From Zygnema cylindricum (lineage: Eukaryota; Streptophyta; Zygnematophyceae; Zygnematales; Zygnemataceae): a stretch of DNA of 64,000 nucleotides. Where the stretch lies: NCBI GenBank assembly GCA_037447655.1, contig JBBHKE010002205.1:62001-126000 (forward strand), written 5' to 3'. The translations under genes and the position numbers were made by a program. Below, in pieces: positions 63,483-64,000 of this stretch; position 1 is the first letter of the stretch; each line of letters opens with the position of its first letter. Below the pieces are notes generated by a model. The model saw only the letters and a list, made by a program, of their open reading frames with translations, was not told the origin of the DNA and ran no database searches.

Positions 63483-63985
63483 CAACCCATTTTCAAACTT
63501 TATATAAAATCACCTTGCGAGATGATTTTAATTGAAGTTCCATAAGGTGCGTGAATAGACAAATGTTGTTGCACGCGTCGGAAGTTTTGGGCAATTTTTG
63601 TGCGCGGAGTACAAAAAAAAAACCCACTGCACGTCGTGACTTTTTTTCCGTGCCCTTTTTCTCGTACAAGGGTCGTGAAAGGGTCTCGACCAACGGACAC
63701 CATTTCGCAAAAGTGAAGTCCGTGAAAGCGCCTCTCTCTCTCTCCCTCTCCCACTACCGTGTCTATCTCATAATTCTTGCATGAAAAATGTCAATAATGG
63801 AATCAACTGAAATATTTTGTTGACTATCTCTGTGCGTTTTTTGATGGCGAGTAGAGTGCGAAAAGACAAAAACAAAATCGGGAAACCATGGCAGAAAGTT
63901 TTCGAGTTTGTGACGTCGATGTTGTCATAGTTTGAGGGTGACGTCAAAATGTCACAAACCCTAAACATCTACAATGTCACAAATA
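63483..63985 (-). repeat. Dispersed repeat with palindrome, copy 2 (inverted)
   Basis: Reverse-complement match to 28248-28760, including the near-palindrome AAAATCACCTTGCGAGATGA, a CT run and the CACAAACCCTAAACATCTAC block. It may continue past the window edge. Confidence 0.7.
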
Positions 63986-64000
63986 CACCGCGAATCATTA

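Overview
This is nuclear DNA from a green-plant (streptophyte) genome that is almost wholly transposable-element sequence. The evidence is spliced protein remnants with GT/AG introns, Ty1/Copia and Ty3/Gypsy-type retroelements with plant initiator-tRNA primer sites, a plant receptor-kinase remnant and TTAGGG-like words. I cannot name the species. No intact host gene was found, and there is no rRNA gene, bona fide tRNA gene or CRISPR array. A 10-N assembly gap lies at 19689-19698.

Layout. 1-7.5 kb: Gypsy-type element on the minus strand (gag, protease, then an open DNMT3-like cytosine-methyltransferase frame that leaves the window at base 1). 7.5-10.5 kb: truncated minus-strand Copia (A). 10.7-11.7 kb: solo LTR. 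12.0-16.4 kb: gag-only Copia derivative (B1) with target duplication AGGGA, inserted in a purine repeat. 17.8-18.7 kb: broken LRR receptor-kinase exons. 21.5-25.5 kb: second gag-only Copia (B2) whose right LTR is fused to a tiny TRIM element. 25.5-33 kb: non-coding repeats, including a long inverted repeat, a foldback and a palindrome-bearing dispersed repeat. 33.4-35.1 kb: five monomers of a satellite of about 323 bp. 35.8-38.3 kb: a multi-exon minus-strand gene remnant for an Ndc10-domain-2/Crypton-like tyrosine-recombinase-fold protein. 39.4-47.3 kb: old Copia F interrupted by nearly full-length Copia G (target duplication GATTA). 49.2-50.2 kb: solo LTR (target duplication CTAAG). 50.6-53.7 kb: a second Gypsy-type element, plus strand, again gag-protease-DNMT, cut off by Copia D (53.7-60.2 kb). 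60.2-63.2 kb: 5'-truncated Copia E. The end of the window holds an inverted copy of the dispersed repeat at 28 kb.

How it fits together. Two separate Gypsy-type elements carry a DNMT3-like methyltransferase directly after protease, so a silencing-type enzyme appears to be part of this lineage's pol gene. The Copia families share a primer site complementary to the anticodon arm of initiator tRNA-Met (half-tRNA priming). In four elements the ATG of that site is also the likely gag start codon. Their LTRs carry, antisense to the element, a block resembling tRNA (A-box-like and T-arm/B-box-like), and the TRIM LTRs carry a different tRNA-like block in sense. Most coding regions have frameshifts, stops or altered active sites, so this is an ageing nested repeat cluster. 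The methyltransferase at 1-1123 is the notable open frame.
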